From CAZMOK01 sp964567785 (GTDB lineage: Bacteria > Bacteroidota > Bacteroidia > Bacteroidales > JAGOPY01), in the NCBI GenBank assembly GCA_964567785.1, contig CAZMOK010000019.1, positions 1 to 52,446 on the forward strand: 52,446 bases of DNA, given 5' to 3'. This document shows, piece after piece, positions 33,564-42,702 of the stretch. Both the position numbers and the translations under genes were made by a program. Positions within the stretch are counted from its first letter, which is position 1. Each line of letters opens with the position of its first letter. The notes under the pieces were generated by a model, which searched no databases, was not told the origin of the DNA, and saw only the letters and a list, made by a program, of their open reading frames with translations.

Positions 33564-34169
33564 ATGGCTAGATACAGAGGACCTAAATCGAAAATCGCAA
33601 GGAAGTTCAGGGACCCCATATTCGGCCCTGACAAGGCACTCGACCGTAAACCATATCCTCCCGGCCATCACGGCGCAAATAAAAGGAGAAGGAAAGAATC
33701 GGAATATGGTTTGCAGCTTGCAGAGAAGCAAAAAGCCAAATATACCTACGGGATCCTTGAAAGGCAGTTCAGGAATACCTTCAAAAAGGCATCAGCCAGG
33801 AAAGGTAAGACCGGTGAGATCCTGCTTCAGCTTATTGAAGCCAGGCTCGACAATGTTGTTTTCCGCCTTGGGATTGCACCCACCAGGAGGGCAGCACGAC
33901 AGCTTGTAAACCATAAGCATATCACGGTGAATGGTAGTGTAGTGAACATACCTTCATATGACGTGAAAGCAGGTGATCTTGTTGGGGTAAGGGAAAAATC
34001 CAAATCGCTCGAAGCGATAGTCGATTCACTTGCTTCAAGGGCGAATAAGTACCCCTGGCTGGAATGGGACGAGGAAAAGCTCGTCGGAAAGTTCATCAAT
34101 TATCCCACAAGGGAAGAGATACCCGAAAACATCAAGGAGCAGCTCATTGTTGAGTTGTACTCCAAGTAA
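33564..34169 (+). CDS. rpsD: 30S ribosomal protein S4
   Basis: Primary assembly protein of the 30S body and, in E. coli, repressor of the alpha operon. The 201-residue protein has no N-terminal zinc cysteines and carries the S4 RNA-binding domain (ARLDNVVFRLGIAPTRRAAR). Start ATG 33564. Confidence 0.98.
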   Translation: MARYRGPKSKIARKFRDPIFGPDKALDRKPYPPGHHGANKRRRKESEYGLQLAEKQKAKYTYGILERQFRNTFKKASARKGKTGEILLQLIEARLDNVVFRLGIAPTRRAARQLVNHKHITVNGSVVNIPSYDVKAGDLVGVREKSKSLEAIVDSLASRANKYPWLEWDEEKLVGKFINYPTREEIPENIKEQLIVELYSK

Positions 34170-34208
34170 TCGTAAGCAAAGATTTATCAATAAAAGAAAA
34201 AACACTCT

Positions 34209-35201
34209 ATGGCCATTTTAGCATTTCAAAAGCCTGAAAAGGTAATCATGCTCGAAGCCGATGAGTTCAAAGGTTCCTTTGAATTCAGACCTCTTGAGCC
34301 GGGATTTGGCGTAACTATAGGCAATGCCCTGCGACGCATATTGCTGTCATCTCTCGAAGGGTTTGCCATTACATCAGTTAAGATAGAAGGAGTTTCACAC
34401 GAATTCTCCACAATGAAAGGCGTTGTTGAGGACGTAACTGACATAATCCTGAACCTTAAGAAGATCCGTTTCAGAAGGCAGATCGAAAATGAAAACAGTG
34501 AAAAGATAAACGTAGTAATTGGCGAGCAGGAGGTTTTCAAGGCAGGCGATATAAATAAGTTTCTGTCTGTTTTCCAGGTACTGAACCCGGAACAGGAGAT
34601 TTGCCATATGGACAGCTCAGTGAAGCTGACAATGGAGCTTTCGATCGACAAAGGCAGGGGATATGTTCCCGCTGAGGAGAATAAAAACCTCAACGCCGAT
34701 GTGAATACCATTTTCCTGGATTCGATCCATACCCCCATCAAGAATGTGAAATTCCACGTTGAAAACTACAGGGTTGAACAGAAGACCGACTACGAAAAGC
34801 TGGTGCTGGAGATCACAACCGACGGATCGACACAACCGAAAGAGGCGTTGAAAGAGGCAGCCAAGATACTCATCCATCACTTTATGTTGTTTTCGGATGA
34901 GAAGATCACCCTCGACAGCGAAGAGAAATCGGTTACCGAAGAGTTTGACGAAAGCTCGCTTCACACAAGGCAGCTTCTGAAAACAAAGCTGATAGACCTT
35001 GACCTTTCGGTAAGGGCGCTCAACTGCCTCAAAGCAGCCGACGTGGACACACTGGGCGACCTGGTTCAGTTCAACAAGAACGATTTATTGAAGTTCAGGA
35101 ACTTTGGTAAGAAATCACTTACCGAACTGGAAGAGCTCGTAAAGAACAAGGGGCTCGAATTTGGAATGAACGTAGTGAAATATAAATTAGACAAGGAATA
35201 G
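34209..35201 (+). CDS. rpoA: DNA-directed RNA polymerase subunit alpha
   Basis: 330 residues. The N-terminal assembly domain includes GNALRRILLSSLEG, which contacts beta. The C-terminal domain (about 255-320) includes LDLSVRALNCLKAADVDTLG and the helix-hairpin-helix that binds DNA and activators. It lies between rpsD and rplQ as in most bacteria. Confidence 0.98.
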   Translation: MAILAFQKPEKVIMLEADEFKGSFEFRPLEPGFGVTIGNALRRILLSSLEGFAITSVKIEGVSHEFSTMKGVVEDVTDIILNLKKIRFRRQIENENSEKINVVIGEQEVFKAGDINKFLSVFQVLNPEQEICHMDSSVKLTMELSIDKGRGYVPAEENKNLNADVNTIFLDSIHTPIKNVKFHVENYRVEQKTDYEKLVLEITTDGSTQPKEALKEAAKILIHHFMLFSDEKITLDSEEKSVTEEFDESSLHTRQLLKTKLIDLDLSVRALNCLKAADVDTLGDLVQFNKNDLLKFRNFGKKSLTELEELVKNKGLEFGMNVVKYKLDKE

Positions 35202-35206
35202 AAGCG

Positions 35207-36130
35207 ATGAGACACAGGAGAAAGTTTAATCACTTGAGCCGTACCAGCACCCACAGAAAGGCAATGCTGGCCAATATGGCTTCTTCCCTGATCCTGTATA
35301 AGAGGATCAAAACCACTGTGGCGAAGGCCAAAGCACTCAGAAGTTTTGTGGAACCTCTTATAACCCGGTCGAAGGAAGACAATACCCATTCGAGAAGAAT
35401 GGTGTTCAAGCATCTCCAGAATAAGGATGCAGTCAAGGAGCTTTTCAGGGAAGTTTCGCAGAAAATTGCCGAACGCCCGGGAGGATATACCAGGATACTG
35501 AAACTGGGGCCAAGGCTGGGCGACAATGCCGAAATGTGCCTCATTGAGCTGGTCGATTTCAACGAAAACCTTCTTGCTGAAACAGGTGCAGCGAAGAAAA
35601 AATCAACACGCCGCGGACGTCGTGGTTCAGGTAAGAAAAAGGCAGCGGAAACCGGTGCAACCGCAGTACCGGCCGCAACAGATAAACCTGAAGAGGAAGA
35701 TGTTGCTGAAGAGGTAGCCACCGGGCCCGAAACCAAGGTTGAAGAGCCCGAAGCTGAAAAGCCCGCAGAGGAAAAAGCAGAGCCCGAAGCAAAGAAAGAG
35801 GAACCGGCGCCTGAAGCTGAAAAGAAAGAAGAAAAGACTGCCCCTGAAGCAAAGAAGGAGGATAAACCGGAGGCCGCTACTGAAGAGGAGCCGGTGAAGG
35901 AAGATAAGAAACCGGAGGAGCCAAAAGCTGAAGAAAAGAAGCAGGAAGAACCGGCTAAAGAGGAAGAGAAGAAGGAAGAAAAGCCTGAAGCAAAAGCGGA
36001 ACCGGCCAAAGAGGAAGAGAAGAAAGAAGAAAAACCGGAAGCCGGAGAAAAGAAGTCTGAAGAACCTAAGGCTGAGGATAAGAAAGAAGACAAGTCCGAA
36101 GGGGAAGATGATAAAGAAAAGAAAGAGTAG
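35207..36130 (+). CDS. rplQ: 50S ribosomal protein L17 with very long acidic C-terminal extension
   Basis: Residues 1 to ~118 are normal L17 (MRHRRKFNHLSRTSTHRKAM; MIELVDFN-like end). A basic linker follows (KKKSTRRGRRGSGKKK, ~126-142), then about 160 residues made almost only of Lys, Glu, Pro and Ala, including two near-identical 17-residue tandem repeats. Total length is 307 residues against about 120-130 for L17 in E. coli. Shorter extensions of L17 are common in Bacteroidetes. The frame is open and unbroken, and a terminator follows the stop, so the tail looks genuinely translated. Its role is unknown; it is probably disordered and exposed on the ribosome near the tunnel exit. Confidence 0.95.
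   Translation: MRHRRKFNHLSRTSTHRKAMLANMASSLILYKRIKTTVAKAKALRSFVEPLITRSKEDNTHSRRMVFKHLQNKDAVKELFREVSQKIAERPGGYTRILKLGPRLGDNAEMCLIELVDFNENLLAETGAAKKKSTRRGRRGSGKKKAAETGATAVPAATDKPEEEDVAEEVATGPETKVEEPEAEKPAEEKAEPEAKKEEPAPEAEKKEEKTAPEAKKEDKPEAATEEEPVKEDKKPEEPKAEEKKQEEPAKEEEKKEEKPEAKAEPAKEEEKKEEKPEAGEKKSEEPKAEDKKEDKSEGEDDKEKKE
35948..36049 (+). repeat. Two 51-nt tandem repeats in the L17 tail
   Basis: Two copies of a 51-nt unit (35948-35998 and 35999-36049) encode 17-residue units starting EPAKEEEKKEEKPEA, differing only in the last two residues. Third-position changes between the copies show that they are not a recent identical duplication. Confidence 0.85.
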
Positions 36131-36168
36131 TATTTAATTAAATAAGATACTTAAATTTGCAAAAGAAT

Positions 36169-36200
36169 AAAGGATAAGGTTTTAGGCTTTATCCTTTTTT
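36169..36200 (+). terminator. Rho-independent terminator of the ribosomal operon
   Basis: AAAGGATAA (36169-36177) pairs with TTATCCTTT (36189-36197) around an 11-nt loop and runs into six T. It lies 38 nt after rplQ and 30 nt before eno. Confidence 0.8.
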
Positions 36201-36230
36201 GTTATATATAAAATTGAAAAAGAATAAGAT

Positions 36231-37520
36231 ATGAGTACCATAAGCGATATTTTTGCAAGACAGATCCTCGATTCAAGGGGAAATCCCACCATAGAGGTTG
36301 ACGTTTTTACTGAAACAGGCCTTGTTGCCAGGGCAGCAGTGCCTTCAGGAGCATCCACCGGAGTTCACGAAGCTGTTGAACTGAGAGACGGCGACAAGGA
36401 GATCTACCTCGGTAAGAGCGTTCACAAAGCCGTTCATAATGTAAACAACGTGATCAAGGATGAGCTGATAGGTTATTTTGTCAACGAGCAGAACATGATA
36501 GACCAGCGGATGATAGAGCTGGACGGGACGCCCAACAAATCGAAACTTGGCGCCAATGCGATCCTTGGAGTATCGCTGGCTGTTGCAAAAGCCGCTGCCA
36601 TGGAGACAGGCCAGTACCTGTACCGTTATGTAGGCGGTGTTAATGCAAATACCCTCCCTATCCCTATGATGAACATCCTGAACGGGGGATCGCATGCCGA
36701 TAACAGCATCGACTTTCAGGAATTCATGATCATGCCCATAGGCGCTTCCACCTTCAGCGAAGCCCTGCAAATGGGCGCCGAGGTGTTCCATAACCTCAAG
36801 GCCGTGCTTAAGAAACAGGGCCATTCAACCAATGTGGGTGATGAAGGCGGTTTTGCCCCCAACCTTTCATCCAATGAAGAGGCCATTAAGGTTGTGCTCG
36901 AAGCTATAGAGAAAGCAGGGTACAAGCCCGGTGAAGATATCTACATTGCCCTCGACCCGGCCGCTTCGGAATATTATGTGAAAGAGGAGAATGTTTATCA
37001 TCTCAAATGGTCGACCGGCGATAAGCTTACCCCTTCGGAAATGGTGGATTTCTGGAAAGACTGGGTGAACAAATACCCAATCATCTCAATAGAGGATGGT
37101 ATGGATGAAGACGACTGGGACGGCTGGAAACTTATGACCGATGCCATGGGCAAGGATGTGCAGCTTGTTGGCGATGACCTGTTTGTTACAAATACCGAAC
37201 GTTTACTGGACGGGATCAACAAGGGGGTAGCCAACTCGATCCTTATCAAGGTAAACCAGATAGGCACCCTCACCGAAACCATCAACGCCGTGAACATGGC
37301 CTATACCAACGGGTATACTGCAGTGATCAGTCACCGCTCAGGCGAGACAGAAGATACAACTATTGCTGACCTGGCAGTTGGTTTGAACACAGGCCTGATC
37401 AAGACCGGTTCGGCAAGCCGTTCCGACAGGATCGCCAAGTACAACCAGTTGCTCAGGCTCGAAGAGAGGCTTGGAAGCACAGCTTACTATCCCGGAAAGG
37501 ATTTCAGGTTTGTGAAGTAA
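36231..37520 (+). CDS. eno: Enolase
   Basis: Glycolytic 2-phosphoglycerate to PEP conversion. The 429-residue protein starts with the family pattern ISDIFARQILDSRGNPTIEV. It contains GASTGVHEAVELRDGD, the Mg ligand region SIEDGMDEDDW, GDDLFVTN and the signature LIKVNQIGTLTETI with SHRSGETED. It lies just after the ribosomal terminator, so it needs either its own promoter (not clearly seen) or read-through. Confidence 0.98.
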   Translation: MSTISDIFARQILDSRGNPTIEVDVFTETGLVARAAVPSGASTGVHEAVELRDGDKEIYLGKSVHKAVHNVNNVIKDELIGYFVNEQNMIDQRMIELDGTPNKSKLGANAILGVSLAVAKAAAMETGQYLYRYVGGVNANTLPIPMMNILNGGSHADNSIDFQEFMIMPIGASTFSEALQMGAEVFHNLKAVLKKQGHSTNVGDEGGFAPNLSSNEEAIKVVLEAIEKAGYKPGEDIYIALDPAASEYYVKEENVYHLKWSTGDKLTPSEMVDFWKDWVNKYPIISIEDGMDEDDWDGWKLMTDAMGKDVQLVGDDLFVTNTERLLDGINKGVANSILIKVNQIGTLTETINAVNMAYTNGYTAVISHRSGETEDTTIADLAVGLNTGLIKTGSASRSDRIAKYNQLLRLEERLGSTAYYPGKDFRFVK

Positions 37521-37542
37521 CTGAAAATCAGATTATAAATGC

Positions 37543-37573
37543 AAAGCCGTTCGTTTACCCGGGCGGCTTTTTT
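37543..37573 (+). terminator. Rho-independent terminator of eno
   Basis: AAAGCCG (37543-37549) pairs with CGGCTTT (37564-37570) and is followed by more T. It lies 23 nt after the eno stop codon. The rest of the 177-nt convergent spacer to 37697 shows nothing further. Confidence 0.85.
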
Positions 37574-37697
37574 GGTTTTGTATGATTGAAGCAGAATTGT
37601 TATAGCCTGGTAAGGATAAATTATAGCAGCGGAGCTCCATTCGAATGCTTCAGGATCATTGAGCTATAGTTTGGTTTAATGATTTGGTGACTTTATC

Positions 37698-38447
37698 TCA
37701 GTTATTATTTCTATGTGAACTTATAAAAAAGATGTCCCCCTGACCATATTGCCCTTCGTCGCTGATGTCTATCAGGTTACCATCTTTAACATAAAAAGCT
37801 TTATACTGGAGTTCTTTTAACAGAACCAGGAGTTTGTCTTTATTTTCCTTCGAAGTTTCAACCTGCAGGCTCGGTCTGAATTTCTCAATAAGCGGCAGCA
37901 TCCCTGGCAAAATATGCATCTCATAGCCCTCCACATCGCATTTTATATAATCGCACCTCTCAAGGTTTGCAAAAAGTAATTCAGGTTTCCTCATTTCAGC
38001 AGTCGAAACATGCTCATAGCCCGAAATATCATTACCTTCGATAACCTGCATCAGGCCGTGCCTGAAATGTTTTTCCCCTTTGGGAACACCCATTTTTATC
38101 TCCTGGCCCTCTTCATCGCCCAAAGCATAGGGGTAAATGATCGTATTCCTCAGCTTTGCTGTATTTTTTTTAAGGATCTTACGGAACAATCCGATAGGCT
38201 CGATACAATGAATTTTTCCTTCACTGCCTGCAAGTTTTGAGAAGATTACACTATAATAGCCCAGGTTGGCACCGATATCAATTATCTCGTCTCCCTGGCT
38301 GATAAGTTTTTTTACATAATAATGGCAGTCGAATTGGGGGTATCCCTTAAGCAGGCCCATGCTGTATAGTTTCAGGAATATCCTGCTTATAATAAGCAGG
38401 TATTTTTCAACCCCCAGAATATTATACAATATTTTCTTCGATATCAT
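37698..38447 (-). CDS. FkbM family methyltransferase
   Basis: A 249-residue SAM-dependent methyltransferase. The SAM-binding motif I is EIIDIGANLGYYSVIFSKLA, followed by IHCIEPI and the FkbM hallmark YIKCDVEGYEMHILPGM. Such enzymes O-methylate sugars in surface glycans. It is the last gene of the 12-gene glycan operon, 10 nt after the flippase, and likely methylates a glycan residue (inference from context). Confidence 0.88.
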   Translation of the reverse strand: MISKKILYNILGVEKYLLIISRIFLKLYSMGLLKGYPQFDCHYYVKKLISQGDEIIDIGANLGYYSVIFSKLAGSEGKIHCIEPIGLFRKILKKNTAKLRNTIIYPYALGDEEGQEIKMGVPKGEKHFRHGLMQVIEGNDISGYEHVSTAEMRKPELLFANLERCDYIKCDVEGYEMHILPGMLPLIEKFRPSLQVETSKENKDKLLVLLKELQYKAFYVKDGNLIDISDEGQYGQGDIFFISSHRNNN

Positions 38448-38457
38448 CGGGGAAGGT

Positions 38458-39945
38458 TTATTTGGTGCCGGGAAGCTTTATTATCTTCTTCAATATCTTA
38501 TTAATATCTTCCGATATGCCCGAAAGCACAATTATTAAAGTAAAGACCAAAAGAATCACCAGGCTTCTTATGAGAATATCCATAATAAGGCTGTCGAAAA
38601 GAGGTATTAATAAAGAAAGGCCATAAGCAACTGCACCGGCTGCGAGAACGATAAGGAACCTGTAGTTGTATGGCTCCAGCTTGAAACGTTTTTTCAGAAA
38701 TGCATACCGGCCGGTATTGACAATAAATTTTGATATAGCTGATGCCATGGCAGCACCAGTGATTCCAAGCCATGGGATAAAAGTAAGGTTAGTGATAACA
38801 ATCAATACTATGAGAAGGACCATGAAATAGGTCTGGTACCTGTATTGCTTTGAATTTATAAGAATGCTTATTGCCCCACCTGAGGCCATATCAAAAATAT
38901 AGGCCAGACCGATAAAGAGGATGACCCATTTACCCTGTGCATAGAGATCAGGAAGTATCCTGAATATATTGTCTATATTTCCCCATATCCCGGCAAAAAC
39001 AAGCACTCCGGCAATAAAGAGGTGTAATGCTGATTTGTGGTAGATCTCCGAAAGTTTAGCCTTGTTGTTGGCATTCCAGGCTTCGGAAACTACCGGGCTT
39101 ATTATCCGGAGCATGGCCCTTGAAGGCAGAACGATCAGGGTGGCAAAATAAAAAACCGTTGTGTAGATGCCGGTTTGTCCCAGACCGAGAAATCTCTCCA
39201 CCATAATTTTGTCAATATTGAAGGTGGTTATGCCTGCAAAACCGCTGATGGTGCCAAAGAGAGAAACAGATATCATATGCCTGGCAAGGGGCTTATCGAT
39301 CAGGCTGAATGAGGGTTTGAGGCTGAATTCACCCTGGATGATCAGCCCGAAAGCAAGAATTATAGTGGGTAAACAGAGGGCGGTAACATACAGCAGAACG
39401 AATGTTGGGAAGTTGATAATTTCATAAAAGTAGAGGATGATCATGGCAAATATAAGTAGCCGTTGAATGAACTCCTTGGCTGCCAGTCCAATCACAGCAT
39501 TAAACAAGGAGTTGTAATAGCTATCAAGTGCCTTGAAGAGAATTGTAAAGAGTATCAGGGGAATGAGATAAAGAATATATTTATCGAGAAGAGGTGAGCG
39601 CCCGGCTGTGTTTTCTATCAGTGCCGGTTTAATAAGGAAGAATATTGCCATTGCCACCAAGAAACCTGCAAGTGCCACTGCCAGGGATATGAAAAGAAAA
39701 CCGTTATGTTTTTTTTTCTTATCCCTGAATACCGGAAAGACTTTAATTGTGGTGACATTGAAACCGAAGCTGGCAAACTGGGCGAATATAACCGAGTATG
39801 AAACCAAAATACTCAGCAGCCCGATTTGCGATGCACCAAGTACCTTTGGGAAAATAAGGGCGGAAGTGACAAAACCAACAGCAACACCAGTATAGGTGAT
39901 AATGGTATTTATAATGGTTTGTTTCTGTACTATTCCCATTATCAT
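38458..39945 (-). CDS. Oligosaccharide flippase (Wzx-like, MOP superfamily)
   Basis: A 495-residue membrane protein with 12-14 predicted helices, starting with the common flippase N-terminus QKQTIINTIITYTGVAVGFV. It would flip lipid-linked glycan across the inner membrane. It overlaps pseI by 4 nt (ATGA). No Wzy polymerase is seen next to it, so either a non-polymeric oligosaccharide is exported or the polymerase is elsewhere. Confidence 0.88.
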   Translation of the reverse strand: MIMGIVQKQTIINTIITYTGVAVGFVTSALIFPKVLGASQIGLLSILVSYSVIFAQFASFGFNVTTIKVFPVFRDKKKKHNGFLFISLAVALAGFLVAMAIFFLIKPALIENTAGRSPLLDKYILYLIPLILFTILFKALDSYYNSLFNAVIGLAAKEFIQRLLIFAMIILYFYEIINFPTFVLLYVTALCLPTIILAFGLIIQGEFSLKPSFSLIDKPLARHMISVSLFGTISGFAGITTFNIDKIMVERFLGLGQTGIYTTVFYFATLIVLPSRAMLRIISPVVSEAWNANNKAKLSEIYHKSALHLFIAGVLVFAGIWGNIDNIFRILPDLYAQGKWVILFIGLAYIFDMASGGAISILINSKQYRYQTYFMVLLIVLIVITNLTFIPWLGITGAAMASAISKFIVNTGRYAFLKKRFKLEPYNYRFLIVLAAGAVAYGLSLLIPLFDSLIMDILIRSLVILLVFTLIIVLSGISEDINKILKKIIKLPGTK

Positions 39946-40994
39946 TCAGAGATTAGGTCCCAGTTTAGTGGTGTTCCTTTTTCTATATTTTTGGCCGCTT
40001 TCTTACCTAGTATATCTTTATAGTATTTTGGATGAAGCCCAAGTCCCGGACGTAAAGAAGAAATGTTTTCAGTTGAAAATTCTTCTCCTTGCCTTATATT
40101 CTTTACAGCAAACAATGACCTGGCAGAGTGCATGGCTGATTTCATCTTCTCTGTTACCTGGTAATTATATGGTTCAATAGCTTTTTCAATTTTCCTTATT
40201 GCCAGCACCATTTTCTTGAAATCTCGGCGATCAAGCGAAAATTCACTGTCCGGGGTATTAATTGACCTATCCAGGATAAAGTGTTTTTCGATTATCCTGG
40301 CACCCAGTGCTACTGCGGTAATGGGTATTTCAATTCCCAGTGTATGGTCTGAAAGTCCTGTGACCACGCCAAATTTTTCACTAAGGAAAGGAATTGCACC
40401 AAGGTTTGCTTCCTCAACAGGAGCAGGATAAGCAGAGGTGCATTTGAGAAGTGCCACTTTCTTGTTTCCTTGCTCATAACAGGTTTCAAGAGCGAGTTCA
40501 ATATCTTCAATCCTGGCGATGCCTGTTGATATTATAACAGGCTTCCCTTTAGATGCAACATATGAGATCAGAGGTAAATCAGTTATTTCAAAAGAAGCTA
40601 TTTTATATGCAGGTACTTTTAATGACTCCAGTAGATCAACACCCTCCAGATCAAAAGGGGAGGAGAAGAAGTCCAGTCCCAGGCTTTCAGCAAGTTTCTT
40701 TAGTTTAGGGTGCCATTCATATGGGGTTGATGCTCTTTTATACAGGTCGTACATTTTTTGGCCTGCCCACAAGCTATCTTCCCTTGTCTTGAACCAGGGT
40801 TTATCAGAATCGAGGGTTATGGAACCAGGCTGGTAGGTTTGAATCTTAACAGCATCGGCTCCTGCCTCCTTCATAGCTTCCAGGGTTTTTACAGCAAGAT
40901 CAAAATTCCGGTTATGGTTTGCAGATAACTCGGCTATTATATAGACGGGCTGATTGCTGCCAATTTTCCTGTTAAAAATATTTATCGTATTCAT
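39942..40994 (-). CDS. pseI: Pseudaminic acid synthase
   Basis: Condenses a 2,4-diacetamido-trideoxy hexose with PEP to make pseudaminic acid. The 350-residue protein has the NeuB-family TIM barrel (IIAELSANHNRNFDLAV; AVKIQTYQPGSITLD; GLSDHTLGIEI; EKHFILDRS) and a C-terminal SAF (antifreeze-like) domain (SLFAVKNIRQGEEFSTENI). The segment MYDLYKRASTPYEWHPKL is typical of PseI rather than NeuB or LegI. It has 4-nt overlaps with both neighbours. Confidence 0.9.
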   Translation of the reverse strand: MNTINIFNRKIGSNQPVYIIAELSANHNRNFDLAVKTLEAMKEAGADAVKIQTYQPGSITLDSDKPWFKTREDSLWAGQKMYDLYKRASTPYEWHPKLKKLAESLGLDFFSSPFDLEGVDLLESLKVPAYKIASFEITDLPLISYVASKGKPVIISTGIARIEDIELALETCYEQGNKKVALLKCTSAYPAPVEEANLGAIPFLSEKFGVVTGLSDHTLGIEIPITAVALGARIIEKHFILDRSINTPDSEFSLDRRDFKKMVLAIRKIEKAIEPYNYQVTEKMKSAMHSARSLFAVKNIRQGEEFSTENISSLRPGLGLHPKYYKDILGKKAAKNIEKGTPLNWDLISE

Positions 40995-41746
40995 TTTGAA
41001 TTGAGATCAATTCTGATTTCGGCCGGGGTTAACGGCTGTTTCCTCCCTTTTCTGATGATCTTAAGGCTCTCTTCAGGTCCACAGTTAAACAGGAGATCAA
41101 CCACCGACAAATAGGAGATGAATTCCCCAAACAGTTGGTTATATTCCGGATGCAAGTAGTTATGGTAAAGTAGTTCTACACCCGAGTTTTTGAATGCTCC
41201 TGCTTCGTTTTCCTTCTCTATATAATCACTGGAACCAAAGGCTGCGAGATATTGTTTTGTGCCGACCTGTTTGCATATGCTGACCAATCTTTCGTCTCTT
41301 GTTCCGGTAACTCCTTCAATTTTAGAAGAAAGTCCAAAAGGGGTATCGATAGACATATATTCACAAAGAGCTTTAATTACAGAAATATTGAATTCCGACA
41401 CCAGGTTTACAGGAGCATGATATACGCTTTCAAGAATAGGGAAAACTTCCTGATAGAACGGTGACTTTTTGTAGCAGTGAAGAAAAGCAGACAGGTGTTT
41501 CTTCCTCCACTTCTCATCTTCACTTATCAAAGCATTGGCGTACAGGGTATCATCCCTCGATCCGGTTTTCTTTACCGGCATTGTCAGATATAGTTGCCCA
41601 TTATTACTTTTAATCCTGTTCCTCACACCCCAGCTTCTTTTCACTAACTGGGCATCATCAAGAAATATGAACCTGTCTACATGATCGATCATGTCAAAAT
41701 AGCCAATCCATGGAAAGAAGGTCGGTTGCATTATTGCTATGATCAT
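40991..41746 (-). CDS. WbqC-like protein
   Basis: A 251-residue protein with the WbqC pattern: IAIMQPTFFPWIGYFDMID, FIFLDDAQLVKRSWGVRNRI and LPVKK-like LTMPVKKTG. Family members occur in O-antigen and glycan loci; their chemistry is not settled. The sequence sits 4 nt over the start of pseI and 2 nt from the sulfotransferase. Because the locus has no recognisable PseH acetyltransferase, this protein is a candidate to fill that step or to add another acyl group, but that is speculation. Confidence 0.83.
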   Translation of the reverse strand: MIIAIMQPTFFPWIGYFDMIDHVDRFIFLDDAQLVKRSWGVRNRIKSNNGQLYLTMPVKKTGSRDDTLYANALISEDEKWRKKHLSAFLHCYKKSPFYQEVFPILESVYHAPVNLVSEFNISVIKALCEYMSIDTPFGLSSKIEGVTGTRDERLVSICKQVGTKQYLAAFGSSDYIEKENEAGAFKNSGVELLYHNYLHPEYNQLFGEFISYLSVVDLLFNCGPEESLKIIRKGRKQPLTPAEIRIDLNSK

Positions 41747-41748
41747 CC

Positions 41749-42702
41749 TTATTCTTTAAAATACTTATTAGAATACTTCTTGATATCCGAAAAAACCTTA
41801 TTATCAATCTTTTGCCTGTCTGTTGATTCGAACTGCTTTAAATCATAAGGTTTTCTTTCCAGTGTATATCCGTTAGCATTGAAAAAATCAAACACAATAT
41901 TCATGACTTCCACAGGCCTTTCACAAAGATCAACATAATCGACCCGCAGGAATCTTCGCTTTTCTGAAATGCCCGACCGGGCTTCTCTAATCCTCTGAAT
42001 ACAATAATAGACCTGGCCAACAACCTGCTCAGCCGGGGTTTTTTCCGATAACTCCATATATTCTTCCGGCTTAGCCGAAAACCATTCAGTTATATTCCCA
42101 AAAAGTTTTTGCCTGTTGATGATCAAAGATTGGGCAGTAAAGACCGGGTCTCTTTCAATATAAATAAACAGTGCAAATGGGAAGATACGGGATAGTAATG
42201 AAGCATTTATAGTCACCATTACAGTATTCTTAAGTATGAGAGGAAGGCTTATCCCATTGATCATCTCATATACCTCCTGTTTCAGGCCCGTTATCATTTT
42301 TTCATCCTGAGTATTTATTGCCTCGTGAGTTTCTCCCGTCTTCAACCATTTTTGCCAGAAGTATCCAAACTCATGCGGTCCTAAGGGCCCTTTGGTAAAA
42401 CCTATATCTGAGTTAAAGTCGTTAAGTATTCTTTCACTGAAAGGGGCTATTTCATTTGATAGAGCCATGCCAGTATAAGGAGAATTCCAAAATCTCGCTG
42501 TGATATTGTCAATATAGCCAAGTGTAAATGAAGATACTAAGACTTGTTCAAATAAGGTGGTTCCTGATCTTGGTGCTCCCAATATGAACACAGGGGGCTG
42601 GGATATTTTATCGAGTCCCGGTGATTTCTTATTTTTTTCCAGGATTTCATTCAGACGTACGATCTCTGATGGGGCTGTATGTTTTTTACTGCTGTCAGGC
42701 AT
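41749..42702 (-). CDS. Sulfotransferase family protein
   Basis: A 317-residue PAPS-dependent sulfotransferase. The 5'-phosphosulfate-binding loop is ILGAPRSGTTLFEQ (residues 40-53), and the 3'-phosphate-binding strand and helix are in FALFIYIERDPVFTAQSLII. It overlaps pseG by 8 nt. In this context it probably sulfates a glycan residue, giving an acidic surface sugar in addition to the nonulosonate. The base composition of this gene and pseG is visibly more AT-rich than the ribosomal region. Confidence 0.85.
   Translation of the reverse strand: MPDSSKKHTAPSEIVRLNEILEKNKKSPGLDKISQPPVFILGAPRSGTTLFEQVLVSSFTLGYIDNITARFWNSPYTGMALSNEIAPFSERILNDFNSDIGFTKGPLGPHEFGYFWQKWLKTGETHEAINTQDEKMITGLKQEVYEMINGISLPLILKNTVMVTINASLLSRIFPFALFIYIERDPVFTAQSLIINRQKLFGNITEWFSAKPEEYMELSEKTPAEQVVGQVYYCIQRIREARSGISEKRRFLRVDYVDLCERPVEVMNIVFDFFNANGYTLERKPYDLKQFESTDRQKIDNKVFSDIKKYSNKYFKE

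Noticed and set aside
35230..36093. Long open frame on the minus strand of rplQ, rich in Ser, Phe and Ala
   Set aside because: It is the antisense of the Lys/Glu-rich L17 tail, a composition effect; there is no family resemblance and it overlaps a certain gene.
36152..36159. TAAATTTG box between rplQ and eno as an eno promoter
   Set aside because: It matches TAnnTTTG, but no TTTG lies 19-21 nt upstream, and the transcript would run at once into the ribosomal terminator at 36169-36200.
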